DNA of 16,266 bases, taken from Alphaproteobacteria bacterium (lineage in GTDB: Bacteria > Pseudomonadota > Alphaproteobacteria > RF32 > CAG-977). The stretch lies in the NCBI GenBank assembly GCA_017476085.1, contig JAFVEJ010000201.1, positions 1-16,266 on the forward strand, written 5' to 3'. Position numbers and translations under genes: made by a program. Positions 1 through 7,120 of the stretch are shown here, in pieces. A model generated the notes under the pieces. It was not told the origin of the DNA and did no database searches. It worked only from the letters and a program-made list of their open reading frames with translations. Within the stretch, counting starts at the first letter, position 1. Each line of letters begins with the position of its first letter.

Positions 1-782
1 AACGCCATATGAAAGTGGATCATAACGGTTCTATGACATCTTCTGTTTTTTTGTGTCAGGCCGGTGAGTTCGGTTTTGTGGTGTTTAATCTGGCGGCTCA
101 GAACTTTCACTTAATCAGTGTTCAGGTTTCTTCGTTGCTGCAGGTTGTGATCGCTTTGTCTATGTCTTTAACACCGTTTGTCAGCTCTTTTGTCCTGAAA
201 TTGCTTGATGAGAAAAAAGACAAGCAGGAGGCGGCCAAAAATGCGGCGGTCCCCGACCACATTGAAGATGAAAAAGAACTGGAAAATCATGTGCTTTTGA
301 TCGGATACGGGCGTGTCGGCCAGGCGGCGGCGCGTATGATGACGCGCAATGAAATACCGTTTTTGGTAATGGATACGGATGTTTCCCATATTGAATGGGC
401 AAAGAAAAACAAGAGGGAATATTTATTCGGCAACGCCGGAAATACCCGTATTCTTGAAGCCGCCAATATTTCAAAAGCTAAAGCGGTAATGATTTGCATC
501 AGCGGTTTGCCTTCCGCAATTCGCGTGTTGCAGGCTGTGCGCGAGGTGTCTTCTTCCATTCCCGTTTTCATTCGGTGCAACGACGATGCGCGCTGGGGGG
601 AATTGGTACGTTTGGGCGCATCGGGAGTTATTTCTGAAACGCAGGAATGCGGTATCCGTTTAGCTGCGGCAACAATTCTCAGTTTGGACGGAGACGAGGA
701 CCGCGTTCGTGAAACGGCCGCTGTTTTGCGTCAGGAAAATACGCTGAACGCTTCGTTGCCGACGGCCGGCACGGGGGTTTGA
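1..782 (+). CDS. Kef-type K+/H+ antiporter, C-terminal part (5' truncated by window)
   Basis: This is the 3' end of a monovalent cation:proton antiporter-2 (CPA2, KefB/KefC-like) gene. The frame is open to the window edge (first full codon at base 3), so the ATG at 9 is internal rather than a start. The visible protein begins with the family signature QAGEFGFVVF of a late membrane helix, followed by another hydrophobic helix and a charged linker (EKKDKQEAAKN). A cytoplasmic RCK/TrkA-N domain follows, with the dinucleotide motif GYGRVG and the Rossmann acidic residue in LVMDTD. Such proteins exchange K+ for H+ in the inner membrane, gated by nucleotide or glutathione binding to the RCK domain. 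No TrkA-C domain follows; the protein ends in a short polar tail. It converges on ccmI with only five bases between stops and no convincing terminator. The family call is firm; the KefB versus KefC subtype cannot be decided. Confidence 0.9.
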   Translation, partial: RHMKVDHNGSMTSSVFLCQAGEFGFVVFNLAAQNFHLISVQVSSLLQVVIALSMSLTPFVSSFVLKLLDEKKDKQEAAKNAAVPDHIEDEKELENHVLLIGYGRVGQAAARMMTRNEIPFLVMDTDVSHIEWAKKNKREYLFGNAGNTRILEAANISKAKAVMICISGLPSAIRVLQAVREVSSSIPVFIRCNDDARWGELVRLGASGVISETQECGIRLAAATILSLDGDEDRVRETAAVLRQENTLNASLPTAGTGV

Positions 783-787
783 TTTTT

Positions 788-1510
788 TCAGTGCAAAGGA
801 ATAGGAGCTTGCGGTTTAATGCCCCGCGGATCGATTTGCAATACTTTTTGCAAAGTCGAAATTCTTTCATGGATAACGGTCAGCCAAGGATCTTCCGCAG
901 AAAGGCTTTGTTCCAGATAACGCAACAAAGCTAAAGCCTTTTGCTGTTCTTTATGTTGCAGCCTTGCCAATCCCAAAAAGTAAATGGCTTTGGGGTCGTT
1001 GGGGCGATAGCGCAATACGTTTTCCAAGGCTTTTTGGGCTTCCCCTGTAATTCGGCCGTTGTTCGCCTGAATCAATGTTTCGGCTAAAGCATGCCAACCG
1101 GAAATATCTTCGGGGATGCCGCGTTCTATGGCGTTGCGGTAGGCGATGGCGGCTTTGTCATAATAACCGGCCGTTCTGTAAGTCTGAGCCAACTGCCGCC
1201 AGACAATTTCATCATCGGGAGCCATATCCAGATATTTTTCCAGTCGTCTGGCGCGCGCCATAGCGCGAGTGTTACTTTCGGACTGAAGTGTGTCTCGGGA
1301 AGCCAAAGGATAATCCGGCATTAACATTTTGCCTTGGTAGCCGTAAAGAACAGGGACAATAACGGCAAAAAGAAAAAAAACAAAACAAATATATGTCAAT
1401 TTTATCTTTTTATGTTTTCCATGGCCGCGATTTAACGGCAAAATAGGAAAAATAAATAAGCTGAGCGCTCCGATTGTCAACGAAAGCAATGCTGTTAAAA
1501 AGAAAATCAT
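788..1510 (-). CDS. ccmI: CcmI-like cytochrome c biogenesis protein, TPR domain
   Basis: A 240-residue membrane protein with two N-terminal hydrophobic segments (about residues 3-23 and 38-57) separated by a basic loop. A periplasmic TPR-type helical region follows at about 85-200 (for example WRQLAQTYRTAGYYDKAAIA and AIYFLGLARLQHKEQQKAL). CcmI/CycH proteins hold the C-terminus of apocytochrome c and hand it to the CcmF-CcmH haem ligation complex. It is the last gene of the ccmF-G-H-I operon and starts 9 nt after the ccmH stop. An upstream GAGG supports the ATG at 1510. Sequence alone would only give 'TPR membrane protein'; the operon position makes CcmI the best call. It is shorter than many CcmI proteins and lacks a long C-terminal periplasmic extension. 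Confidence 0.8.
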   Translation of the reverse strand: MIFFLTALLSLTIGALSLFIFPILPLNRGHGKHKKIKLTYICFVFFLFAVIVPVLYGYQGKMLMPDYPLASRDTLQSESNTRAMARARRLEKYLDMAPDDEIVWRQLAQTYRTAGYYDKAAIAYRNAIERGIPEDISGWHALAETLIQANNGRITGEAQKALENVLRYRPNDPKAIYFLGLARLQHKEQQKALALLRYLEQSLSAEDPWLTVIHERISTLQKVLQIDPRGIKPQAPIPLH

Positions 1511-1519
1511 GACAAGCCT

Positions 1520-1912
1520 CTACGCTTTAAAATTCCGGGATCTGCGGTAAATATAAAATCCCATTGCCGCAAAGGTGAAAATGAAAGAAACGGTTACAAA
1601 CATTTCTTCGTGTTGAGCGGTCGGAGTCGGCATATCTTCCAAAGAAATCATATCCCCGTATTGTGCCAGCAGCAAATGAACAACCAGATCCTGTGTTTTG
1701 CCGTCCGCCAAATGACGGCGGATAAAAAAGCGCATATCTTTTGCGGTTTCATCTTTTGCGTTTTCGATATTTTCGTCCGAACAAACCAGACATCTTAATC
1801 TGTCGGCTATTTCCAAGGCTTCCGTTTCTACGGAAAAAGTATCATTCGCAAAGCTCCGCGCAACTGAAAGCAGCAGTATTGCCGGAAATAAGAATTTAAA
1901 GAGGCTTTTCAT
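1520..1912 (-). CDS. ccmH: CcmH, cytochrome c maturation thiol-redox subunit
   Basis: A 130-residue protein with an N-terminal signal peptide (about residues 1-22), the family's redox motif LRCLVC (Cys41, Cys44) followed by SDENIENA, a short three-helix domain and one C-terminal transmembrane helix (about 104-122) ending RRSRNFKA. CcmH/CycL reduces apocytochrome c thiols with CcmG and belongs to the haem lyase complex with CcmF and CcmI. The two cysteines and the flanking pattern match the family (usual form LRCLVCQNQSI), so the redox site looks intact. The ATG at 1912 overlaps the end of ccmG by 17 nt and is preceded by CAGGAGCTG, a good ribosome binding site. Length is normal for the short CcmH form in which CcmI is a separate protein. 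Confidence 0.93.
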   Translation of the reverse strand: MKSLFKFLFPAILLLSVARSFANDTFSVETEALEIADRLRCLVCSDENIENAKDETAKDMRFFIRRHLADGKTQDLVVHLLLAQYGDMISLEDMPTPTAQHEEMFVTVSFIFTFAAMGFYIYRRSRNFKA

Positions 1913-2438
1913 TTTTCAGCTCCTGCAGAAACGGCAGAACAGTTTGAATATAAAAGTCTTCCGTTATGATACCGTTGATTTTTGCAACGATTTGGCTTTT
2001 TTCATTCAGGATAAAAGCGGTGGGCAATTTATCGGCATGCATCGCTTCCGCCCATTTTGCATTCGGATCCAGCGCAACGAATTGATACGGATTTTTTTCT
2101 TTTAAAAAAGAGGTTAACTTTTTTACATCGTCACGGACGGCGATGCCGATAAAGGGCACATCTTTTCTTTCGGACAATTTAACGATAACGGGCGCTTCCA
2201 TAACGCATGGTCTGCACCATGAAGCGAAAAAAAACAAAAGCAACGGCTGTTTCGGCATGGTTTCCGCGGACAGAACGGCTTCTTCGGGGCGGTCTAAAAT
2301 GTGCAGTTTTCCTTCAGGCAAAGGAAAGTCCTTGATGACCAGAGAATTTTCTGCCGTGAAATCCAATCTGAACGTGTACATCAAATTACAAAAAACGGTG
2401 GAAACAAAAAAAATCAAAACAAAGCCGTACCATCTCAT
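1896..2438 (-). CDS. ccmG: CcmG/DsbE-like thiol:disulfide oxidoreductase
   Basis: A 180-residue membrane-anchored thioredoxin-fold protein. The N-terminal anchor (about residues 4-23) is followed by a periplasmic domain with the active site ASWCRPC (Cys75, Cys78) and a cis-proline in DKLPTAF near residue 146. It should pass electrons from DsbD/CcdA to CcmH. The start at 2438 was chosen although the frame stays open upstream to 2687. It gives a normal signal anchor, makes an ATGA overlap with the ccmF stop (2435-2437), and has AAGGAGAG about 8 nt upstream; the extra upstream residues are only ccmF read in another frame. One oddity: classical CcmG has a conserved acidic residue at the cis-Pro loop (usually GVPET), whereas this protein reads LPTA, as in TlpA/ResA-like thioredoxins. 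The oxidoreductase call is firm; CcmG rests partly on operon position. Confidence 0.9.
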   Translation of the reverse strand: MRWYGFVLIFFVSTVFCNLMYTFRLDFTAENSLVIKDFPLPEGKLHILDRPEEAVLSAETMPKQPLLLFFFASWCRPCVMEAPVIVKLSERKDVPFIGIAVRDDVKKLTSFLKEKNPYQFVALDPNAKWAEAMHADKLPTAFILNEKSQIVAKINGIITEDFYIQTVLPFLQELKNEKPL

Positions 2439-4336
2439 GGGGCGCTCTCCTTTCTTATGGAAAGCAGGAAGAACAATAAGCCCGAACAGATCAGAAAAAT
2501 TCCGCAAACAGCTGGCTGCAGCGCCGGATAACAGATAATTCGTACGGATAAAGTATCTTCCTGATTCTGATTTACCCATATCAATCGAGTCGAAAATCGG
2601 GTTGTGTGTAAAAAAGCTGCTTTCAATTTTTTTTCCGGCCATTGGAAATTCGGATTGCCGTTCAATAATTCCAGAGGCGGCTTGCATAACAAACGGTATC
2701 GGGCTCCGGCTGTTTCCGCTTTTCCCGTCAGCTGTTCAACGGCGCATGGAATATCACTTCGGGATAAGTCTTGAAATTTATATGTTTCAATCGTTTTGGT
2801 TTGATTAAAAACGGCATATGACAAAGCAAAGGAAAAAATGCTAAATCCGACGGCAATGAAAAAAATTCCATAGGTGAATGCCGGAACGGATCTGAAAAGG
2901 CATATGGCTTCGTTGAAAGAGCCTGGGATTTTAAAGGTTTTACTGCATACGGCCGAACCTAAAATCAAAATGGCCGGCAATGTATGGAAAAGAATTTGCT
3001 TTGCGTGAGGCACTTTATAATAACACAAACAAATCGCCGTAAGAATGCCGCCGCAGAAAATAAGAGCGGTTTTGCCATTAGTTGTAACCCATCCGGTGAC
3101 AACCGATTTTCGTCTGAAAGCAATAAAGAATAAAAGGGAAGCCGGAATAAGAGTCCGAAAGAGTGTCGTCTTAATCAAAGCCGGCAGCAACCGTAAAGGC
3201 AAATCGGGCAGAAACATAAATAAAGCAGGTGTTAATGACAGCAATCCGATGCTGATTGAAGCGGCCGTCAGCGCCGTTACGGACAAACCGATAAAGCTTT
3301 CTCTGGAAAAGACGGAAAAATCATTTTCTTTAAATGTCTTTTTCACGGCGACCGAACATAAAAACAATAAAAAGCAGATCACTCCGGCCAAAGCGCATAA
3401 TGCCGCAACGGGATTCGGGAAATAGACTTCCGAATCGGAAAGATCGAAAAGCCGGTATTCTTCGGCGAAAAAAGAAGCGTTTGATAAAGCTGCGCCGGAA
3501 AAAGAAAGGAAAACAATCCAATTGGTAAAAACATGGGAAATATTACAGAAAAACAGCAGAACGATTTGTCCGGCCGTCAGCAATATAACGGAAAGCAGCA
3601 GTGTGTTAACAGGCATCCATTGCCATAAAGTGCCATTGCTTCCGGCAAGGGTGAAGCTTGTCATCAATTCCGTTCCCGCAGCGCACAGCAGTAAAATCAG
3701 TGCAAGTAAATTATCGCGCAGAATCGGGCGAACGAATTGCCGGCCTTTGGAATACATACAAATCATTTTAATAAAAGAAACGGTCAGAAGCGCGCATGAA
3801 CCAAACGAAAACAGCGTTGATAAAATTTTATAGGGAGGGCGCCATTCCTGCTTGAAACCGATTCCTTCAAAGGGCGGTTCTTCGATGCGGATAAACGGGT
3901 CTGCCGTCATCAGCATTAAAATCAACAGGAAAAAAATCAGACCGCCGCCGGCAAACAGATATCGTCCGCGTTCCTGATAAGTGGCTAATTCGCGTTTGGA
4001 AAAATCGGAAAGAAAAACAAAAGTCAGCAGGACGATAAACGTGAAGAAAAAACCTTCCCGCGTTGAGCAAAAAGCCTGAAGCGCATAAAACGATCCGCTT
4101 TGAGAATCAAAGGATTCAAAAACGACGGCCAAAGAAAAATCATGCACGATAAATCCGGATAAAAGAACAAGAAATGAAAACAACAGCAATGCGGTTGTAA
4201 AACAAATTCCCCTGAATCCAAGCCTGATCGCGATAGCCGATCCCGAAGACCATAAAGTCGGACAAAGTAAAAAGGTTTGCAGCCCGACAACGGTTAGAGC
4301 GAACAAAACAGTATAATGAGCCAATTCAATCAGCAT
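2435..4336 (-). CDS. ccmF: CcmF-like polytopic membrane protein lacking canonical haem-binding residues
   Basis: A 633-residue protein with many membrane helices, near the usual CcmF length of about 640-650. CcmF landmarks appear in order: N-terminus MLIELAHYT (usual form PELGHF), FIVHDFS (about 62-68), REGFFFTF (usual HEGSLLLW), ADPFIR (about 145-150; usual NPFER), SRES (344-347), PEKK near 567, and a final hydrophobic helix. The functional motifs are altered. HPPLLYMGYVG reads RPPYKILSTLF (about 166-176), WGGWWFWDPVEN is reduced to GSNGTLWQWMPVN, and the histidines expected after the WWD loop and in the AHLG helix are absent. The start at ATG 4336 was chosen over TTG 4366 because AAGGCG lies just upstream and the family N-terminus matches there. 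CcmF normally ligates haem from CcmE to apocytochrome c; whether this version handles haem is doubtful. The frame is intact, so it is not a plain pseudogene. Confidence 0.82.
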   Translation of the reverse strand: MLIELAHYTVLFALTVVGLQTFLLCPTLWSSGSAIAIRLGFRGICFTTALLLFSFLVLLSGFIVHDFSLAVVFESFDSQSGSFYALQAFCSTREGFFFTFIVLLTFVFLSDFSKRELATYQERGRYLFAGGGLIFFLLILMLMTADPFIRIEEPPFEGIGFKQEWRPPYKILSTLFSFGSCALLTVSFIKMICMYSKGRQFVRPILRDNLLALILLLCAAGTELMTSFTLAGSNGTLWQWMPVNTLLLSVILLTAGQIVLLFFCNISHVFTNWIVFLSFSGAALSNASFFAEEYRLFDLSDSEVYFPNPVAALCALAGVICFLLFLCSVAVKKTFKENDFSVFSRESFIGLSVTALTAASISIGLLSLTPALFMFLPDLPLRLLPALIKTTLFRTLIPASLLFFIAFRRKSVVTGWVTTNGKTALIFCGGILTAICLCYYKVPHAKQILFHTLPAILILGSAVCSKTFKIPGSFNEAICLFRSVPAFTYGIFFIAVGFSIFSFALSYAVFNQTKTIETYKFQDLSRSDIPCAVEQLTGKAETAGARYRLLCKPPLELLNGNPNFQWPEKKLKAAFLHTTRFSTRLIWVNQNQEDTLSVRIICYPALQPAVCGIFLICSGLLFFLLSIRKESAP

Positions 4337-4451
4337 AGAGCGCCTTATTATCAACAATGATTTCAATTAAGTTAAAAAACTCTGTTCTTTTTTGCAAGAA
4401 ACAAAAGACGACTTTTTTATAAGGAATGCGAATTGCGGGATTAAAAATGTT

Positions 4452-4497
4452 TGCCTGTTAAAACTTTTAATGATAACATACAGTCATATAAAAGTTT
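4452..4497 (+). promoter_or_regulatory. Interrupted palindrome and possible promoter upstream of feoA
   Basis: AAACTTTTA at 4461-4469 and TAAAAGTTT at 4489-4497 are exact reverse complements. Inside them, ATGA (4470-4473) pairs with TCAT (4484-4487), leaving one unpaired A and a 10-nt centre. A possible sigma70 promoter, TTGCCT (4452-4457) with TAACAT (4474-4479) 16 nt later, overlaps the palindrome. The centre TGATAAC...GTCA loosely resembles a Fur box half pair, and feo operons are commonly iron-controlled, so an iron-responsive operator is possible. The match to a Fur or Irr consensus is poor; a hairpin in the feoA leader is the alternative. The feoA ribosome binding site (TAGGAAAAC) follows directly. 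Confidence 0.35.
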
Positions 4498-4514
4498 GAT
4501 TAGGAAAACTTCTT

Positions 4515-4769
4515 ATGAGCGAAGAAAAAAACAGATTAAACGGATTTGCCGGATTAAAAGCCGGAGATAAAGCGGTCGTTGCCGGATTTTATAAAGGAAA
4601 GGACTCGTATCGCAAAAAGCTTTTGGCGATGGGAATTACTCCGGGGACTTTGTTGAAAGTTGTGCGTGTGGCGCCTTTGGGTGATCCCGTTGAAATTCAG
4701 GTGCGCGGCTATTTGGTTTCTTTGCGGCGGGAAGAAGCTTCTTTAATTTCAATATCAAACGCGGCATAA
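4515..4769 (+). CDS. feoA: FeoA, ferrous iron transport accessory protein
   Basis: An 84-residue SH3-like protein. The FeoA core is clear from about residue 12: LKAGDKAVVAGF, then RKKLLAMGITPGT, then VVRVAPLGDPVEIQVRGYLVSLRREEA, which is the standard LxxMG(I/L)xPG and GDP(V/I)xxxVRG pattern. FeoA is a small cytoplasmic partner of FeoB needed for Fe2+ uptake. It starts with ATG 10 nt after AGGAA and ends 10 nt before feoB, so the two are surely co-transcribed. About 180 nt separate it from the divergent ccmF-like gene. Length is normal; the first 11 residues are a short charged extension. Confidence 0.96.
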   Translation: MSEEKNRLNGFAGLKAGDKAVVAGFYKGKDSYRKKLLAMGITPGTLLKVVRVAPLGDPVEIQVRGYLVSLRREEASLISISNAA

Positions 4770-4779
4770 GGCAAAAGAA

Positions 4780-6912
4780 ATGTCTTTTGATAAAACGGTT
4801 GCTCTGATCGGAAACCCGAATTGCGGCAAAACGACGATTTTTAATGCGTTGACGGGGGCGCATCAGTATGTCGGAAACTGGCCGGGGGTTACGGTTGAAA
4901 AAAAATCCGGATTTTTTGAAAAGGATGGCCGAAAAATAGAAGTCGTCGATTTGCCGGGCGTTTATTCTCTCAGCGTCATTTCAGCAACTTCAGAAGACGA
5001 AAAAATCGCGCGGGATTATCTGCTGTTTCACAAACCCGACTGCGTCATTAATATTTTGGACGCTTCCAATCTGGAACGCAATTTATACATGACGGTGCAG
5101 CTGTTTGAAATGCATCTGCCGGTTGTTTTGGTATTGAATATGATGGATACGGCGGCGGCTTTAAAAATTAAAATCGATATCGAAGCTTTGGCGCGCTTGT
5201 TTAAAGTGCCGGTTGTTCCGATGATCGCTTCCAAGACAAAAGGCGTCACGGAATTGAAGAATCAGATTTTACAATCCGTTTCGCCGAACGAAACCTTTAA
5301 AATCCCCTATGCGCCGACGATTGAAACGGCTGTGGAACAGATATTGCCGGTTGTTGCTCCGATTGCGGAAAAAAACGGATGGTCGGATCGTTGGCTGGCG
5401 GTGCATCTGTTGGACGGAGATGCGGATCCGCGGGTTTCCGGTTCCTCTGAAAATGCGGTGAAGATCGATTCTTTGCGCCGGTCATTTGAAGAAAACGGGC
5501 AAGAGGAGCTGGATACGCTTATAGCGGACGGGCGTTACGAGTTTATTACGAATATCAGTAAACAATTAATTGCGCGCACGGATCAGCTGGCGCGGAATGT
5601 TACGGAACGTCTGGATCGGATCGCTTTGGGCAAATATACGGGAATACCTGTGTTTTTGCTGATGATGTATTTGATGTTTTTATGGACGATTTCTCTTGGC
5701 AATCTGCTGATTGATCCGATCGCCGATTTCGGGGACAAATATCTGGTGGACGGCTTTGCGGCGTTATTGACGCGAATGAATGTTCCGAACGGACTGAATA
5801 TTTTTCTTTCCGCCGGAGTCGGGCGGGGAATAGCGACGGTAATTACTTTTATTCCTCCGATCGGTTTTTTGTTTTTATTCTTATCCGCTTTGGAAGATTC
5901 GGGGTATATGTCCCGCGGCGCTTTTGTGATGGACAGGCTGATGCGCGGCATGGGACTGCCGGGGACGGCGTTTGTGCCGATGATTGTCGCGTTCGGCTGT
6001 ACCGTGCCCGCAATTATGGGAACGCGGATTTTGTCTTCCAGACGGGACAGGCTGATCACATTAATGATGACGCCGTTTATGTCCTGCGGAGCGCGGCTGC
6101 CGGTGTATGCGCTTTTCGCGACGGCTTTTTTCAGTAATTACGGGACGGAAATGGTGTTCGGATTATATATGATCGGAATCGTGATTGCGATTTTGACCGG
6201 TCTTGTTTTTAAGAAGACTTTATTTCAAGGAAAACCGGTCCCGTTGATTTTGGAAATGCCGCCGTATCACCTTCCGATCATTAAAAATATGGCGATCAGA
6301 ACGTGGGATCGGCTGCATGGTTTTATCGTTCGGGCGGGCGCGTTGATCGTGCCGTTGGTCATTATTTTAAATTTGATGAATTCGGTGGATTTTAAAGGAA
6401 ATTATATTCCCGAGACTCCGCAGTATTCTGTTTTGTCCTCCATCGGGCGGGGCATTACGCCTGTTTTTAAACCGATGGGCATTTCCGAACAAAACTGGCC
6501 GGCGACAGTCGGATTGTTCACCGGAGTGATGGCTAAAGAAGCTTTGATCGGGACGCTTGACGCTTTATACGCGGGCGTGGCCGAAGGCGTTTCGTCAACC
6601 GAACGGTTGTCCGCGTTTTTTGACGGACGCATAGGGGCGTTTGCTTATTTGTTGTTTATTTTGCTTTATACGCCGTGTTTGTCGGCTTTGGGGGCGGTCG
6701 CCAAAGAGTTCAGTCTGAAATGGGCGGCGGCGGTGGCTTTGTGGACAACGACGCAAGCGTATTTACTTTCGGTTTTGTTTTATCAAACGGCAGTGATAAA
6801 CAGGCAAGGTTCGGGCTCTTTTGAATGGATTGCGGGTATTTTGTTGACGGAAGCATTGATTGTATTCGGTTTGCGCCTGGCAGGAAGAAAGGCGGCCCAT
6901 GATTTTGCTTGA
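4780..6912 (+). CDS. feoB: FeoB, ferrous iron transporter GTPase
   Basis: A 710-residue inner-membrane Fe2+ transporter. The N-terminal G domain has G1 GNPNCGKTT (11-19), G2 in VGNWPGVTVEKK (Thr38), G3 DLPG (57-60), G4 NMMD (120-123) and a G5-like ASKTKG. A helical regulatory domain follows (about 170-285). The membrane part carries both Gate motifs: the first includes FIPPIGFLFLFLSALEDSGYM and FGCTVPA with its conserved cysteine, the second SCGARLPVYALF. This arrangement is complete and of typical bacterial length. GTP binding in the cytoplasm drives or gates Fe2+ import. The ATG at 4780 has AAGG about 10 nt upstream. The 3' end overlaps feoC by 14 nt, suggesting translational coupling. Nothing in it looks decayed. 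Confidence 0.98.
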   Translation: MSFDKTVALIGNPNCGKTTIFNALTGAHQYVGNWPGVTVEKKSGFFEKDGRKIEVVDLPGVYSLSVISATSEDEKIARDYLLFHKPDCVINILDASNLERNLYMTVQLFEMHLPVVLVLNMMDTAAALKIKIDIEALARLFKVPVVPMIASKTKGVTELKNQILQSVSPNETFKIPYAPTIETAVEQILPVVAPIAEKNGWSDRWLAVHLLDGDADPRVSGSSENAVKIDSLRRSFEENGQEELDTLIADGRYEFITNISKQLIARTDQLARNVTERLDRIALGKYTGIPVFLLMMYLMFLWTISLGNLLIDPIADFGDKYLVDGFAALLTRMNVPNGLNIFLSAGVGRGIATVITFIPPIGFLFLFLSALEDSGYMSRGAFVMDRLMRGMGLPGTAFVPMIVAFGCTVPAIMGTRILSSRRDRLITLMMTPFMSCGARLPVYALFATAFFSNYGTEMVFGLYMIGIVIAILTGLVFKKTLFQGKPVPLILEMPPYHLPIIKNMAIRTWDRLHGFIVRAGALIVPLVIILNLMNSVDFKGNYIPETPQYSVLSSIGRGITPVFKPMGISEQNWPATVGLFTGVMAKEALIGTLDALYAGVAEGVSSTERLSAFFDGRIGAFAYLLFILLYTPCLSALGAVAKEFSLKWAAAVALWTTTQAYLLSVLFYQTAVINRQGSGSFEWIAGILLTEALIVFGLRLAGRKAAHDFA

Positions 6913-7120
6913 AATCAAAAAGTATTTGCAGGAACAAAAACGGGTGTCTTTGCAGGATATCGCCGCAAAATTCGATTTGACGGAAAATGCGGCAAAAGAA
7001 ATGCTGGCGCATTGGGAGCGTAAAGGCAAGCTTGAGCAAGTTGAAACATCATGCTGTGAAAAAAAGTGCTCTTGCTGTTCTTCACCGTGCGGCACGGTGT
7101 TTCAGTGGAAAGAAGATTAG
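6899..7120 (+). CDS. feoC: FeoC-like winged-helix protein with Cys-rich tail
   Basis: A 73-residue protein. Residues 1-48 form a winged-helix-like unit (MILLEIKKYLQEQKRVSLQD, then a second helix and FDLTENAAKEMLAHWERKGKL). A tail with six cysteines at 52, 53, 57, 59, 60 and 64 follows. FeoC proteins bind FeoB and carry a cysteine cluster thought to hold an Fe-S centre; position after feoB and fold fit that. The start at 6899 was chosen over an upstream in-frame ATG at 6860 because the DNA-binding-like fold begins there and GGAAG lies nearby. It overlaps feoB by 14 nt and, tail to tail, the neighbouring phosphorylase gene by 4 nt. The cysteine spacing (CC-x3-C-x-CC-x3-C) is denser than the usual four-cysteine FeoC pattern. 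Confidence 0.85.
   Translation: MILLEIKKYLQEQKRVSLQDIAAKFDLTENAAKEMLAHWERKGKLEQVETSCCEKKCSCCSSPCGTVFQWKED
7083..7099 (+). terminator. Hairpin inside 3' end of feoC, possible weak terminator
   Basis: CACCGTG, loop CGG and CACGGTG form a perfect 7-bp stem, followed by TTTC rather than a real T-run. It lies inside the feoC reading frame, 18 nt before its stop, where feoC and the oppositely transcribed phosphorylase gene overlap. No intergenic space is available there for a separate terminator. Its role as a terminator is inferred from position only. Confidence 0.25.

Noticed and set aside
757..789. TGCCG/CGGCA hairpin followed by a T-run at the kef/ccmI junction
   Set aside because: The stem is only 5 bp and the T-run begins 12 nt after it, so it does not look like a working intrinsic terminator.
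2439..2687. Upstream extension of ccmG to an ATG at 2687
   Set aside because: The additional 83 residues overlap the ccmF-like gene in another frame and would bury the signal anchor; ATG 2438 has a strong ribosome site and a normal CcmG N-terminus.
4337..4366. TTG start at 4366 for the ccmF-like gene
   Set aside because: No ribosome site precedes it, and family similarity begins exactly at the ATG at 4336, which has AAGGCG upstream.
5583..6059. A 158-codon open frame antisense to feoB
   Set aside because: It overlaps the conserved FeoB membrane domain, is rich in basic residues and Pro/Ser without domains, and has no support for expression.
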